DNA of 64,000 bases, taken from assembly GCF_001590905.1 (NCBI RefSeq), contig NZ_BCTT01000021.1:1-64000 (forward strand), given 5' to 3'. Shown here piece after piece: positions 7,943 through 17,795 of this stretch (positions are counted from its first letter, which is position 1; each line of letters begins with the position of its first letter). The DNA is from Serratia grimesii NBRC 13537. GTDB lineage: Bacteria > Pseudomonadota > Gammaproteobacteria > Enterobacterales > Enterobacteriaceae. The notes beneath the pieces are model-generated. The model was not told the DNA's origin and ran no database searches. It saw only the letters and a list, made by a program, of their open reading frames with translations. The position numbers were made by a program, and so were the translations under genes.

Positions 7943-10238
7943 ATTGCACCGGCGGTTAGCGTTTGGTTGGTTGGCGATTTGCCTGCTATTACTTGCAGCG
8001 CTGTGCTGGCTGCTGCCGCGTAGCCAGATTAACAGTAGCGTCTTGGCGTTATTACCGAAGCAGCAGCTGGAGGGCGTACCGGATGAACTGGCTGATGGCT
8101 TCAGTCGCCGGCTCGATCGGCAACTGATGTGGTTGGTGAGTCCACCTCCAGGAGCGGATAGTGCGGCAGTAAATTGGTGGTGGCAGCAATTACGGCAGAT
8201 GCCCGAACTGCAGCAGGTTGGCGGGCCAATGGATGCGCATCGCCAACAGCAGTGGGGGCGATTTTTCTATCAGCATCGTAATGTGCTGTTGGATGACGCT
8301 ACCCGGCAACGGCTCCAGCAAGGACCGGATGCACAAAGCCAGTGGATTCTGGGACAACTCTATTCAGCTTTCGCTGGCGTCAGCGGTAAAGAACTGGCCA
8401 ACGATCCATTGATGCTGGTTCGGGCCTCGCAATTGGCGCAGCAGCAAAACGGGGGATTGTTGAGTCTGTCCAACGGCTGGCTGGTGGCGCGCGACGTACA
8501 AGGCCGCAGTTGGTATCTGCTGCATGCGGAGTTAAGTGCATCTTCTTATGACATCACCAGTGCCCGACGGACGGTGGATAAACTGACAGCGTTGCAGCAA
8601 CAACTGCAACAACGCTGGCCGGGTGCAGAGGTGCTGAACCGCGGCACACTGTTTTACAGCAACTACGCTAGCCAACAGGCCGAACGGGATATTTCCACTA
8701 TTGGCCTGGCGTCGGTCGTGGGCGTGTTTTTATTGGTGTTGTTGATGTTCCGCTCGCCATTGCCGTTGTTGTTGTGCGCGCTGTCAGTGAGCATTGGCGC
8801 ATTGGCGGGCACTGTCGCTACGTTGCTGGCGTTTGGGGAAATACATTTGATGACGCTGGTGTTGAGCATCAGCATTGTCGGCATTTCGGCGGATTACACG
8901 CTCTATTTCCTGACCGAACGTATGGTACATGGTCAGCAATCGACGCCTTTAGCCAGTTTGCAGAAACTGTTACCTGCCTTGTCGATGGCGCTAGTGACCA
9001 CCGTGGTTGCCTATCTGGCACTGCTGATTGCGCCATTCCCGGGCTTACAGCAGCTGGCGGTGTTTGCCGCTGCGGGGCTAAGTGCGGCCTGCGTCACAGT
9101 TATATGTTGGTATCCTCGGTTATCGCGTCGGCTACCCGTGCGTCCGGCGCCGGGATTAACACTGATTCTGCGTTGGCTGCATGCCTGGCGTCATCGGCCA
9201 GTGCTGCGTTATGGGTTACCCGGAGCACTGCTGTTGCTGGTGGTCGTCGGTTTTAGCCAACTGAAGGTGGACGACGATATCGGGCAATTGCAGGCATTGC
9301 CAATGGAACTGCAGCAACAGGAACAACGTATTGCGGCTCTAACTGGGCAGCATAACGATCAGAAATGGCTGGTGGTCTACGGCACCAATGCCGAACAATT
9401 GCTCCAGCGGCTGGAGCTGTTACAGCCCAAGCTGGCACAGGCTAAACGGCAAGGCATTCTGGCGGATTATCGATTGTTACCTTTGCCTTCGCTTCAGCGT
9501 CAACAGCAGAACGTTGCCTTGTTACAACGGGTTGTACCCCAGGTGATGGCGCAGTTACAGCAGGCGGATTTGGCGCTGAAAGCCCCGGACTTAACGCCTG
9601 AATGGGTGACACCGGAACTGTGGATGGGCAGTGTGGTCAGCGAGGGCTGGCGGCTGCTGTGGTTGACGTTACCTGATGGACGCAGTGCGGTGTTGGTACC
9701 GGTGAACGGCGTGCAGAACAGTGCGGCGATGCAGACATTGGCTAAGCAAGTGCCGGGCACCGGGTGGATCGACCGAAAAACCGAATTCAGTGAACTCTTT
9801 GGGCAATACCGGTTGTATCTCTCGTATTTGCTAATGCTGTCAGTGGCGGCGATTGCGCTTATTTATCTCTGGCGTTTTGGTTTGCGCCATGGCCTGCGCT
9901 GTATGGTGCCAACGCTGTTGTCACTGGGCAGCGGCATTGCGGTATTGGCATTGAGTGGCCATACGTTGAATTTGTTCTCGTTATTGGCACTGGTGCTGGT
10001 ACTGGGGATTGGTATTAACTATACGCTGTTCTTTACCAATCCCCGTGGTACCCCGACCACCTCGATGTTCGCCATCTTTATGGCGGTATTCACCACTCAA
10101 CTGACCTTCGGCATGTTAGTGCTGAGTCATACGCAGGCCATCAGCAGTTTTGGTATCGTTTTGAGCAGCGGAATTGCCGTGGCATTTCTGTTGGCGCCGC
10201 TGACGTTAGCAACAAAAAGAAAAAGAGGAAAAGCCTGA
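7932..10238 (+). CDS. APE cluster MMPL/RND-family exporter
   Basis: This 768-residue inner-membrane protein has the repeated RND layout. One TM helix at the N-terminus is followed by a large periplasmic loop (about residues 35-250) and a five-helix bundle (about 255-400). Then a second TM and loop (about 430-630) and a second bundle (about 635-760) follow. It is the likely exporter of the lipid-linked aryl polyene. Translation appears to start at TTG 7932, ten bases after a strong GAGGAG, inside the 3' end of the LolA-like gene. MMPL plus LolA-like plus small lipoprotein is the usual export trio of these clusters. Confidence 0.78.
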   Translation: MRPELHRRLAFGWLAICLLLLAALCWLLPRSQINSSVLALLPKQQLEGVPDELADGFSRRLDRQLMWLVSPPPGADSAAVNWWWQQLRQMPELQQVGGPMDAHRQQQWGRFFYQHRNVLLDDATRQRLQQGPDAQSQWILGQLYSAFAGVSGKELANDPLMLVRASQLAQQQNGGLLSLSNGWLVARDVQGRSWYLLHAELSASSYDITSARRTVDKLTALQQQLQQRWPGAEVLNRGTLFYSNYASQQAERDISTIGLASVVGVFLLVLLMFRSPLPLLLCALSVSIGALAGTVATLLAFGEIHLMTLVLSISIVGISADYTLYFLTERMVHGQQSTPLASLQKLLPALSMALVTTVVAYLALLIAPFPGLQQLAVFAAAGLSAACVTVICWYPRLSRRLPVRPAPGLTLILRWLHAWRHRPVLRYGLPGALLLLVVVGFSQLKVDDDIGQLQALPMELQQQEQRIAALTGQHNDQKWLVVYGTNAEQLLQRLELLQPKLAQAKRQGILADYRLLPLPSLQRQQQNVALLQRVVPQVMAQLQQADLALKAPDLTPEWVTPELWMGSVVSEGWRLLWLTLPDGRSAVLVPVNGVQNSAAMQTLAKQVPGTGWIDRKTEFSELFGQYRLYLSYLLMLSVAAIALIYLWRFGLRHGLRCMVPTLLSLGSGIAVLALSGHTLNLFSLLALVLVLGIGINYTLFFTNPRGTPTTSMFAIFMAVFTTQLTFGMLVLSHTQAISSFGIVLSSGIAVAFLLAPLTLATKRKRGKA

Positions 10239-10810
10239 TGCACGGCTTACGAATGATGTTGTTAATGCTGGTCACCGTGCTGGCCGGTTGTGCCAGTTCG
10301 CAGGATCAAACCCTGCCGCAAGCCTGGCTGAAGCCCGGTACCCGGGTAACATTACCTGCGCCGACATTGGCTCAGCCGTTCAATCAGCAACAGTTACTGA
10401 CTGCCAACGTTAAAGGGCAGCAGCATTCGATGCTGGTATTGCTCAATGCCGACGGCCAGCGTCTGCAACTTGTGGGAATGTCGCCGCTCGGTATTCGTTT
10501 GTTCAACCTGACCTATGATCACCAGGGTATCCGTACCGAACAGTTGATCAAGGTGGGGGAATTGCCACCAGCCAGCCAAGTGCTAGCCGACATTATGCTG
10601 AGCTATTGGCCGGTAGCAAATTGGCAACCCTTGTTGCCTGCGGGATGGCGCTTAGAGGATCAACCGCAGGTGCGCCGTCTGTATGATGATCGCGGGGTGA
10701 TCGTCAGTGAAATTCGTTACCAGCAGACAGATGGGCGGCGTGAACCACTCTCTATTACACAATCTGCCTTCCACTATCGCATCACCATACAGAACCTGGG
10801 GAGCGAATAA
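10238..10810 (+). CDS. APE cluster DUF3261-type lipoprotein
   Basis: A 190-residue lipoprotein whose signal ends in L-A-G-C, with Cys at about residue 18. The mature part resembles the DUF3261 lipoproteins found between the MMPL exporter and the ketosynthase in aryl polyene clusters. It may act as the outer-membrane receptor or insertion factor for the pigment, by analogy with LolB receiving cargo from LolA; this is inference. It starts in the exporter stop codon and its own stop overlaps the apeO start. Confidence 0.72.
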   Translation: MHGLRMMLLMLVTVLAGCASSQDQTLPQAWLKPGTRVTLPAPTLAQPFNQQQLLTANVKGQQHSMLVLLNADGQRLQLVGMSPLGIRLFNLTYDHQGIRTEQLIKVGELPPASQVLADIMLSYWPVANWQPLLPAGWRLEDQPQVRRLYDDRGVIVSEIRYQQTDGRREPLSITQSAFHYRITIQNLGSE

Positions 10811-11979
10811 TGATCTACTTCTCCGCCGTAGGAATGGTGAATGCACTGGGTAATAGCTTGCCGCAGATTGCAGAAAATCTTGCGCGGGGCGTGTCTCCGG
10901 GGATGCAGCAGCAGACGCAATGGCTTATCGGTGGCGCACCATCCTGGTTTGGCAACGTGCAGGGGGAATTACCCACAATTCCTGAGTCACTCAAACAGCA
11001 TAATTCTCGCAACAATCGTCTGCTGCTGGCGGCGTTGGCCCAGATCGACGTGCCAGTGCGCGAGGCTATTGCCCGTTACGGTGTGTCACGTGTCGCGGTG
11101 ATCATGGGGACCAGTACTTCGGGGATCCACGAGGGCGAGTTGGCCTTACAACAGTACCAGGCAGGGCAGTGGCCGCAGGGTTATGATTACCAGCAGCAGG
11201 AGTTGGGCGATCCGGGCCAGTTCCTCAGTGCTTTTCTCGCGACTCGTGGCCCGGCGTATACTCTGTCTACTGCCTGTTCATCGAGTGCTCGTGCCATCAT
11301 CAGCGGCAAACGCCTGATTGATGCAGGGCTGGTGGATGCGGCGATTGTCGGCGGTGCTGACAGTCTGTGCCAAATGCCAATCAATGGATTCAACAGTCTG
11401 GAATCACTGTCTGCGGATCGCTGCACACCTTTTGCGACCGGGCGCAGCGGTATTAATATCGGCGAAGCCGCTGCACTGATGTTATTAACGCGGGAACCGG
11501 CCCCCGTGGCGCTGCTGGGCGTCGGTGAGTCTTCGGATGCCTGGCATATGTCGGCGCCGCATCCGGCAGGTGAAGGCGCCGAGCGGGCTATCACAATGGC
11601 GCTGCGGCAGGCTGATTTAGGCGTCGAGCAGATCGGTTATATTAATTTGCATGGTACCGCCACGCGGCTGAACGATCAGGTTGAAGCTCAAGTGGTTAAT
11701 CGCCTGTTTGGTTCCCAAACACCCTGTAGTTCCACCAAACATCTTACGGGTCACACGCTGGGCGCAGCCGGTGCCGTAGAAGCTGCGTTGAGTTGGTTGC
11801 TGCTGACCGAGCAACTGCCGTTGCCACAGCAGGATTTCAGCGTTGTACCACGCGATGCTGAACTGGCAACTATCGGTCTGGTTTGCCGGCCGCAGTCTTT
11901 GGGGCCACGTACAATCTTGTCCAATTCGTTTGCCTTCGGTGGCAATAACGCTTGTCTGCTGTTGGGAGATGCCCCATGA
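10810..11979 (+). CDS. apeO: APE beta-ketoacyl-ACP synthase, elongating
   Basis: This 389-residue FabB/FabF-type ketosynthase has the full Cys-His-His triad: Cys156 in T-A-C-S-S-S-A, His281 in H-G-T-A-T, and His315 in T-G-H-T-L-G-A. It condenses malonyl-ACP with the growing aryl-polyene chain, most likely as a heterodimer with the Cys-less ApeC. It overlaps the preceding lipoprotein gene by one base (TAATG). Confidence 0.85.
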   Translation: MIYFSAVGMVNALGNSLPQIAENLARGVSPGMQQQTQWLIGGAPSWFGNVQGELPTIPESLKQHNSRNNRLLLAALAQIDVPVREAIARYGVSRVAVIMGTSTSGIHEGELALQQYQAGQWPQGYDYQQQELGDPGQFLSAFLATRGPAYTLSTACSSSARAIISGKRLIDAGLVDAAIVGGADSLCQMPINGFNSLESLSADRCTPFATGRSGINIGEAAALMLLTREPAPVALLGVGESSDAWHMSAPHPAGEGAERAITMALRQADLGVEQIGYINLHGTATRLNDQVEAQVVNRLFGSQTPCSSTKHLTGHTLGAAGAVEAALSWLLLTEQLPLPQQDFSVVPRDAELATIGLVCRPQSLGPRTILSNSFAFGGNNACLLLGDAP

Positions 11980-12449
11980 ATCCGTATCACACCGCCGAAT
12001 ACTACTTGCCCCACGCTTCTCCGATGGTACTGCTGGAGCGGGTACTGGAAGTGGGGGAAGAACATGCAATATGTGCGGTTAAGGTTAGCGGCGATGGCGT
12101 GCTGGCACCTTTCCTTGACGCGCAGGGTGCATTACCAGGCTGGTATGGTATTGAGCTGATGGCGCAGGCGATTGGCGTATGGAGTGGATGGCATGGTCGC
12201 CAGAGCGCTCAGCCACCCCAGCTTGGCATGCTGCTTGGCGGGCGCGCGATTCGCTGCGAACTGTCATCCTTTCCCGCAGGCAGCGAACTGTTGGTGAGCG
12301 TGCACCAGCTGTTGAAAGATGAAAAATTAGCCAGTTTTGAGTGTGAAATTAGTATCAATAATGTGCAGATCGCACAGGGAAGGTTGAACACCTATCAGCC
12401 TGATCAACAAGAAATTATTCAATTAACGACCTTAAGGGGAGACGCATGA
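11976..12449 (+). CDS. apeP: APE hotdog dehydratase partner (ApeP family)
   Basis: About 157 residues, hotdog fold of the ApeP family, beginning M-N-P-Y-H and carrying L-P-H-A-S-P-M as the dehydratase-type active-site block. It works with ApeI in dehydrating 3-hydroxyacyl intermediates. ATG 11976 is chosen: it forms an ATGA overlap with apeO and follows a GGGAG ribosome binding site. A longer upstream start in the same frame would read through apeO without support. Confidence 0.82.
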   Translation: MNPYHTAEYYLPHASPMVLLERVLEVGEEHAICAVKVSGDGVLAPFLDAQGALPGWYGIELMAQAIGVWSGWHGRQSAQPPQLGMLLGGRAIRCELSSFPAGSELLVSVHQLLKDEKLASFECEISINNVQIAQGRLNTYQPDQQEIIQLTTLRGDA

Positions 12450-13177
12450 TGCGTTCCGTTTTAGTCACCGGCGCCAGCAAAGGAATCGGCCAGGCGATTG
12501 CCTGCCGCTTGGCTGCGGATGGCTTTTTGATTGTAGTTCACTACCACAGCGATAAGACCGGGGCAGAACACACGCTGCAGCAGATTGTCAGTGCTGGCGG
12601 GCAAGGGCGGTTGATTCAGTTTGATATCAGCAACCGTATTGAGTGCCGTGAGCGGCTAGAGCAGGATATCGACACCCACGGTGCTTATTACGGCGTGGTG
12701 AACAATGCGGGGATCACCCGCGACGGTGCTTTCCCGGCATTAAGTGAAGACGACTGGGATGGCGTGATCCATACCAATCTCGACAGCTTCTACAACGTGC
12801 TACACCCTTGTGTTATGCCGATGATTGGCCTGCGCAAGGGGGGGCGGATCGTCGCGCTGTCGTCGGTTTCCGGCGTGATGGGCAACCGTGGGCAGGTCAA
12901 CTACAGTGCGGCCAAGGCCGGTGTGATTGGTGCCTGTAAGGCGCTGGCAATTGAGCTGGCAAAGCGCAAAATTACGGTTAACTGTATTGCACCAGGCCTG
13001 ATTGACACAGGGATGATCGACATGGAGCCGGCCGCGCTGGATGAAGCAATGCGCGCTATCCCGCTCAAACGTATGGGGTCGGCGGAAGAAGTGGCGGGGT
13101 TAGCCAGCTACCTGATGTCAGATGTTGCCGGTTATGTGACGCGGCAAGTCATTTCCATTAATGGAGGAATGGTATGA
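12446..13177 (+). CDS. apeQ: APE 3-ketoacyl-ACP reductase (FabG-like SDR)
   Basis: This 243-residue short-chain dehydrogenase has the NADP-binding motif T-G-A-S-K-G-I-G near residues 8-15, N-N-A-G in the middle, and the catalytic Y153-x3-K157 pair (Y-S-A-A-K). It reduces the 3-keto group made by the ketosynthases before dehydration. The start is coupled to apeP (ATGATG); the second ATG at 12449 is an equally possible start. Confidence 0.85.
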   Translation: MMRSVLVTGASKGIGQAIACRLAADGFLIVVHYHSDKTGAEHTLQQIVSAGGQGRLIQFDISNRIECRERLEQDIDTHGAYYGVVNNAGITRDGAFPALSEDDWDGVIHTNLDSFYNVLHPCVMPMIGLRKGGRIVALSSVSGVMGNRGQVNYSAAKAGVIGACKALAIELAKRKITVNCIAPGLIDTGMIDMEPAALDEAMRAIPLKRMGSAEEVAGLASYLMSDVAGYVTRQVISINGGMV

Positions 13178-14403
13178 CACAGCGCGTGGTCGTTACTGGT
13201 ATGGCGGGTATCACCGCATTTGGCAATAATTGGGTGGACGTGTCCAGCCGACTGAGGCAGGGCAAGAATGCCGTGCGTTACATGTCACAATGGGAAGAGT
13301 ATCAAGGGCTGAATACTCACCTCGGCGCACCGGTCGAGAATTTCGTGTTGCCGGATCACTACACCCGCAAGCGTATCCGTTCGATGGGACGTGTTTCATT
13401 ACTGGCGACTCGGGCGACCGAATTGGCGCTGGAGCAAGCAGGACTACTGGGTGAGGCCGTATTGACCAACGGTGAGACCGGCATCGCCTACGGCTCATCG
13501 ACCGGCAGTACCAAACCAGTCAGTGAGTTCGCCACCATGTTGACCGAAAAGCACACCGGCAATATTACCGGTACCACCTATGTGCAGATGATGCCTCATA
13601 CTGCGGCGGTAAATGCAGGCCTGTTCTTCGGCTTGCGGGGCCGAGTGATCCCGACCTCCAGCGCCTGTACGTCGGGCAGCCAGGCGATTGGTTACGCTTA
13701 CGAGAGTATTCGCCACGGCTATCAAACGGTGATGGTGGCGGGAGGCGCTGAAGAGCTATGTCCTTCGGAGGCCGCGGTGTTCGACACGTTGTTTGCCACC
13801 AGCCAGCAAAACGATCACCCCGAGCTATCACCTCGTCCGTTTGATCGTCAGCGAGACGGTTTGGTCATTGGCGAAGGCGCGGGAACGTTGATTCTGGAGT
13901 CGTTGGAGCATGCGTTGGCGCGTGGTGCCACTATTTACGGTGAAATTATCAGCTTTGCGACCAACTGTGATGCGGCACATATTACCCAGCCTCAGCAGGA
14001 AACCATGCAGGTTTGCATGCAACAGGCACTGAAAGAGTCTGGGTTGGCAACCGGCGATATCGGCTATATCAGCGCTCATGGGACGGCAACAGACCGTGGT
14101 GATATCGCGGAAAGCCAGGCAACGGCAGCCATTTTCGGTAACCGTACGCCGATCTCTTCATTAAAAAGTTATTTTGGTCATACGCTGGGTGCTTGTGGTG
14201 CATTGGAAGCCTGGATGGCGCTGGAGATGATGCGCGAAGGCAGCTTTGCCCCAACGATTAATCTCAGTCAGCCGGACAGCACCTGTGGTGATCTGGATTA
14301 CATTATGGGCGACTATCGCCAAATTGATACCGAATTTGTGCAATCGAACAACTTCGCGTTTGGTGGTATCAATACCTCGCTAATCCTGCGTCGTTGGGCA
14401 TAA
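13174..14403 (+). CDS. apeR: APE beta-ketoacyl-ACP synthase, second (ApeR)
   Basis: A 409-residue ketosynthase with an intact triad: Cys165 in S-A-C-T-S-G, His302 in A-H-G-T-A-T and His336 in F-G-H-T-L-G-A. Aryl polyene clusters carry this second active ketosynthase besides ApeO/ApeC. It may serve initiation on the aryl starter or a separate acyl chain; sequence alone does not decide. It is the last gene of the operon and starts in the apeQ stop codon. Confidence 0.83.
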   Translation: MTQRVVVTGMAGITAFGNNWVDVSSRLRQGKNAVRYMSQWEEYQGLNTHLGAPVENFVLPDHYTRKRIRSMGRVSLLATRATELALEQAGLLGEAVLTNGETGIAYGSSTGSTKPVSEFATMLTEKHTGNITGTTYVQMMPHTAAVNAGLFFGLRGRVIPTSSACTSGSQAIGYAYESIRHGYQTVMVAGGAEELCPSEAAVFDTLFATSQQNDHPELSPRPFDRQRDGLVIGEGAGTLILESLEHALARGATIYGEIISFATNCDAAHITQPQQETMQVCMQQALKESGLATGDIGYISAHGTATDRGDIAESQATAAIFGNRTPISSLKSYFGHTLGACGALEAWMALEMMREGSFAPTINLSQPDSTCGDLDYIMGDYRQIDTEFVQSNNFAFGGINTSLILRRWA

Positions 14404-14409
14404 CTCCTC

Positions 14410-14434
14410 ATTGCCGGGGGCTCACCTCGGCAAT
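14410..14434 (+). terminator. Possible terminator of the aryl polyene operon
   Basis: ATTGCCG (14410-14416) pairs with CGGCAAT (14428-14434), and GG/CC pairs extend the stem inside. A loose T-rich stretch follows. It stands seven bases after the apeR stop, where an operon terminator is expected, but the T-run is interrupted. Confidence 0.4.
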
Positions 14435-14543
14435 TGTTGCTGTTTAATCAAAAGTCTTATGCACAATAGGGCGTTTTTGAACAACAAAACAGTTGCCATA
14501 ATCCTCTCATATCGCTTTAACATCCTAATGAGAGAATAAAATT

Positions 14544-15347
14544 ATGGGCATCCCTGCATTTGGTTTAGGCACTTTCCGTCTTCAGGATCAGGTCGTGATC
14601 GATTCGGTCAGCACAGCACTGGCACTGGGATATCGTGTCATTGATACTGCACAAATCTATGAGAACGAAGCGGCGGTAGGCCAGGCGATTGCCGCCAGCG
14701 GTGTTCCGCGTGACGAACTGTTCATCACTACCAAGATTTGGATCGCCAATCTGGCGAAGGGCAAGCTGATCCCAAGCCTGCAAGAAAGTCTGGCAAAGCT
14801 GCAAACCTCCTATGTTGATTTAACCTTAATTCATTGGCCTTCACCGAATGATGAAGTCTCTGTCGCAGAGTTTATGACTGAGTTAGCGGAGGCGAAAGCG
14901 TTGGGCCTGACGCGTCAGATTGGTGTGTCCAACTTCACGCTGGATCTGATGCAACAGGCAATTGACGTCGTGGGTGCGGATCAAATTGCCACAAACCAGA
15001 TTGAGCTTTCGCCATACTTGCAGAACCGCAAAGTGGTGGAGTTTGCCCAACAGCATGGCATTGCTATTACCTCCTACATGACGCTGGCTTATGGCAAAGC
15101 ATTGCAGGATGAGACTATCAAGGCGATCGCGGCACGCCGCAATGCTACCCCGGCTCAAGTCATCTTGGCTTGGGCATTGCAACTGGGTTATGCGGTAATC
15201 CCATCATCGACCAAACGTGAAAACCTGGCGAGCAATCTGTTGGCGCAACAGTTGACGCTGACTGCCGAAGAAATGGCGGAGATCGCCACGTTGGAAAATA
15301 ATGGCCGTTTGGTCAGCCCGGAAGGCTTGGCTCCGAACTGGGATTGA
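14544..15347 (+). CDS. dkgB: 2,5-diketo-D-gluconate reductase B / aldo-keto reductase
   Basis: A 267-residue aldo-keto reductase matching E. coli DkgB (YafB) in length and position. The catalytic Tyr39 lies in D-T-A-Q-I-Y-E-N-E, the Lys in F-I-T-T-K and the His in L-I-H-W-P. The C-terminal V-I-P-S-S-T-K-R binds NADPH. It reduces 2,5-diketogluconate and small ketoaldehydes such as methylglyoxal in the cytosol. It is the first backbone gene after the APE insertion. An AGAGA run precedes the ATG. Confidence 0.9.
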   Translation: MGIPAFGLGTFRLQDQVVIDSVSTALALGYRVIDTAQIYENEAAVGQAIAASGVPRDELFITTKIWIANLAKGKLIPSLQESLAKLQTSYVDLTLIHWPSPNDEVSVAEFMTELAEAKALGLTRQIGVSNFTLDLMQQAIDVVGADQIATNQIELSPYLQNRKVVEFAQQHGIAITSYMTLAYGKALQDETIKAIAARRNATPAQVILAWALQLGYAVIPSSTKRENLASNLLAQQLTLTAEEMAEIATLENNGRLVSPEGLAPNWD

Positions 15348-15367
15348 TTTGACAACATACGCATCGA

Positions 15368-15391
15368 GGCGCCCAGACGGGCGCCTTTTTT
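15368..15391. terminator. Terminator between convergent dkgB and yafC
   Basis: A perfect 7-bp GC stem GGCGCCC/GGGCGCC (15368-15374 with 15379-15385), loop AGAC, followed by six T. It clearly terminates dkgB on the + strand. It also covers the end of yafC, which converges on it. Confidence 0.88.
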
Positions 15392-16277
15392 ATTGTGCCA
15401 GACGCTCACTGATAAAATCGATAAAGCTGCGCAGGCGGTTGCTGACTGCGCTGTCACTGTAATACACCGCATTGATCGGCATTGCTACCGGCAGTGTCTC
15501 TTTCACTAAGATTGGTACCAGATCGCCGCGTTTGATATCTGCCTCAGTCATAAAATCTGACAAGCAAGCAATGCCGTTACCGTGCAGGCTCAAATGGCGC
15601 TGGGTTTCACCGCTGTTGGTGGTCAGGCTTGGGGTGATTTCTAACTGTCGGCCGTCGGCACACGCGAGCGGCCAGCGGTTCAGGCTGGGTAGATCGTTAA
15701 AACCTATGCAGCAGTGCTGCGCCAGATCCTCTACGCATTGTGGCGTGCCGTACTGTGCTAAATAGGCAGGGGAGGCCAGTATCTGCCGATAGCTGGTCAT
15801 CAGTTTGCGTGCTTTCAGGCTGGAGTCGGTTAATTCGCCGACGCGAATAGCAATATCGACCTTACGTTCTATCAGATTGATAAAGTTCTCTGAGGACACC
15901 AGCGACAACGACATTTCCGGATAAAGCGCCCGAAACTCCGCCACCAACGGCGTTAATACGTGTAATACCACCGGTGTTGCGGCATCGACGCGCAGTAACC
16001 CTTGAGGGCGTTGGCGACTTTCCATTAATGCGTTTTCTGCCGTAGCCATATCACTCAGAACCTTCTGCACCTGGCGGAAATAGTTTTCTCCTTCCTGCGT
16101 CAGGCTGATTTGGCGCGTAGTGCGGTTGAGCAACGTGACGCCCAGTTTGGTTTCCAGCTTCTTGACCGTGCGACTGACGACGGAATTAGCTTGGTCCAGT
16201 CGCTCTGCCGCCCGGCTGAAACTGCCGCTTTCAACCACGGTAACGAAGGTGATTAGCTCATCGGAATTCGCTTTCAC
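15390..16277 (-). CDS. yafC: LysR-family transcriptional regulator YafC
   Basis: The 295-residue protein has an N-terminal winged helix-turn-helix (residues about 1-62, F-S-R-A-A-E-R-L followed by V-S-R-T-V-K-K-L-E) and a C-terminal effector domain. It matches E. coli YafC in position next to dkgB and in type. Its effector and targets are not known. It is divergent from an MFS transporter gene over a 106-bp gap, the usual layout of a LysR regulator with its target, so control of that transporter is likely but inferred. Confidence 0.85.
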   Translation of the reverse strand: MKANSDELITFVTVVESGSFSRAAERLDQANSVVSRTVKKLETKLGVTLLNRTTRQISLTQEGENYFRQVQKVLSDMATAENALMESRQRPQGLLRVDAATPVVLHVLTPLVAEFRALYPEMSLSLVSSENFINLIERKVDIAIRVGELTDSSLKARKLMTSYRQILASPAYLAQYGTPQCVEDLAQHCCIGFNDLPSLNRWPLACADGRQLEITPSLTTNSGETQRHLSLHGNGIACLSDFMTEADIKRGDLVPILVKETLPVAMPINAVYYSDSAVSNRLRSFIDFISERLAQ

Positions 16278-16383
16278 TATTGCTCCTTTGGCAAAATTAA
16301 TTTGATATTTTGAGCATTTTTATCATTTAACCATACGCCGATAATAGCCGTCATCAACCTGAACGCTATTTGGAGTAAAAAAG

Positions 16384-17559
16384 ATGCCTCTCGCATTACT
16401 TGCATTGACCATCAGTGCCTTTGCTATCGGTACAACGGAATTCGTGATTGTTGGGCTAATCCCGACGATTGCAGAACAACTTGGAGTGACGGTCCCTTCA
16501 GCCGGACTGCTGGTGACCATTTATGCCATCAGCGTGGCCATTGGAGCACCGGTCCTGACGGCATTAACGAGCCGGGTACCACGCAAACTGTTGCTGATTA
16601 GCCTGATGGTGTTGTTTACCTTGGGTAACTTATTGGCCTGGCAGTCGCCAAGCTATGAGTCGCTGGTGGTGGCTCGCCTGCTGACCGGTCTGGCCCACGG
16701 GGTGTTTTTCTCCATAGGCTCCACTATTGCCACCAGTCTGGTCGCGAAAGAGAAAGCCGCCTCGGCGATTGCCATCATGTTTGGAGGCCTGACGGTAGCG
16801 CTGGTGACCGGGGTACCATTGGGGACCTTTATCGGTCAGCACTTTGGTTGGCGTGAAACCTTCCTGGCGGTGTCGTTGATCGGCGTGATTGCTACCGTAG
16901 CCAGCATGATTTTGGTGCCAAACAATATTAAAAATCAGGCCAGTGCCAGTATTGGCGAGCAGTTTAAAGTACTGACTCATCCACGCCTGCTGCTGATCTA
17001 CGCGATTACTGCATTGGGCTACGGTGGTGTGTTCACAACCTTTACCTTCCTGGCACCGATGATGCAGGAACTGGCGGGCTTTTCTGCTCCGGCTGTCAGT
17101 TGGATCCTGTTGGCCTACGGTATTGCTGTGGCGATTGGTAATATTTGGGGCGGCAAACTCGCGGATCGACACGGGGCGGTACGCGCGCTCAGTTTTATTT
17201 TTGCCGCGCTGGCCGCGTTGCTGTTGGTGTTCCAGTTCACTGCCAGCCATAGTGTTGCCGCGTTGATGACGGTGATCGTGATGGGGGTATTTGCCTTTGG
17301 TAACGTTCCGGGCCTGCAGGTGTACGTCGTGCAGAAGGCAGAACAGTACACGCCAAATGCCGTGGATGTCGCTTCCGGTCTGAATATAGCGGCCTTTAAC
17401 GTAGGTATTGCACTGGGTTCGGTGATTGGCGGTCAGACCGTAGCAAGCTTGGGATTGGCGCAAACGCCGTGGATTGGTGCACTGATTGTGTTGGTGGCAC
17501 TGTTACTGGTCGGCGTTAGCGGACGGTTGGATAAAAAATACCGACAGCAACTGGCTTAA
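16384..17559 (+). CDS. MFS drug/metabolite exporter (DHA1, YdhP/AraJ-like)
   Basis: A 391-residue major facilitator with about 12 TM helices and the DHA1 opening I-G-T-T-E-F near residues 16-21, shared with YdhP and AraJ. Motif A-like L-T-S-R-V-P-R-K lies after TM2, and the mid-protein loop is near residues 185-195. It probably exports a small molecule by proton antiport; the substrate is unknown. This gene is not at this place in E. coli. It is divergent from yafC and followed by its own terminator, so it is a single-gene unit. Confidence 0.8.
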   Translation: MPLALLALTISAFAIGTTEFVIVGLIPTIAEQLGVTVPSAGLLVTIYAISVAIGAPVLTALTSRVPRKLLLISLMVLFTLGNLLAWQSPSYESLVVARLLTGLAHGVFFSIGSTIATSLVAKEKAASAIAIMFGGLTVALVTGVPLGTFIGQHFGWRETFLAVSLIGVIATVASMILVPNNIKNQASASIGEQFKVLTHPRLLLIYAITALGYGGVFTTFTFLAPMMQELAGFSAPAVSWILLAYGIAVAIGNIWGGKLADRHGAVRALSFIFAALAALLLVFQFTASHSVAALMTVIVMGVFAFGNVPGLQVYVVQKAEQYTPNAVDVASGLNIAAFNVGIALGSVIGGQTVASLGLAQTPWIGALIVLVALLLVGVSGRLDKKYRQQLA

Positions 17560-17572
17560 TCCCCATTTCCGT

Positions 17573-17598
17573 GGCCCGCATCTTTTGCGGGCCTTTTT
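17573..17598 (+). terminator. Terminator after the MFS transporter gene
   Basis: An 8-bp stem GGCCCGCA/TGCGGGCC (17573-17580 with 17586-17593) is followed by five T. Confidence 0.88.
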
Positions 17599-17795
17599 GC
17601 ATTTAGGCTTCACCGCCGTCAACCTTTACACACATATACTGTCAGAAGATTGAATTCCCCGCCTTACGCCCCTATAACTGAAAAGGGTATGCCCCGTAAA
17701 AGCCATGCCGTCATGTCAGGGCAGGCGTATAATCGAATTATTGTTGGCGGGAATGTCACCGCCAGTTTCATCCTAATGGGAAATAGGCGAATAGC

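Noticed and set aside
16630..17463. 277-codon open frame on the minus strand
   Set aside because: It is fully antisense to the MFS transporter gene, and its His/Gln-rich product looks like a shadow frame.
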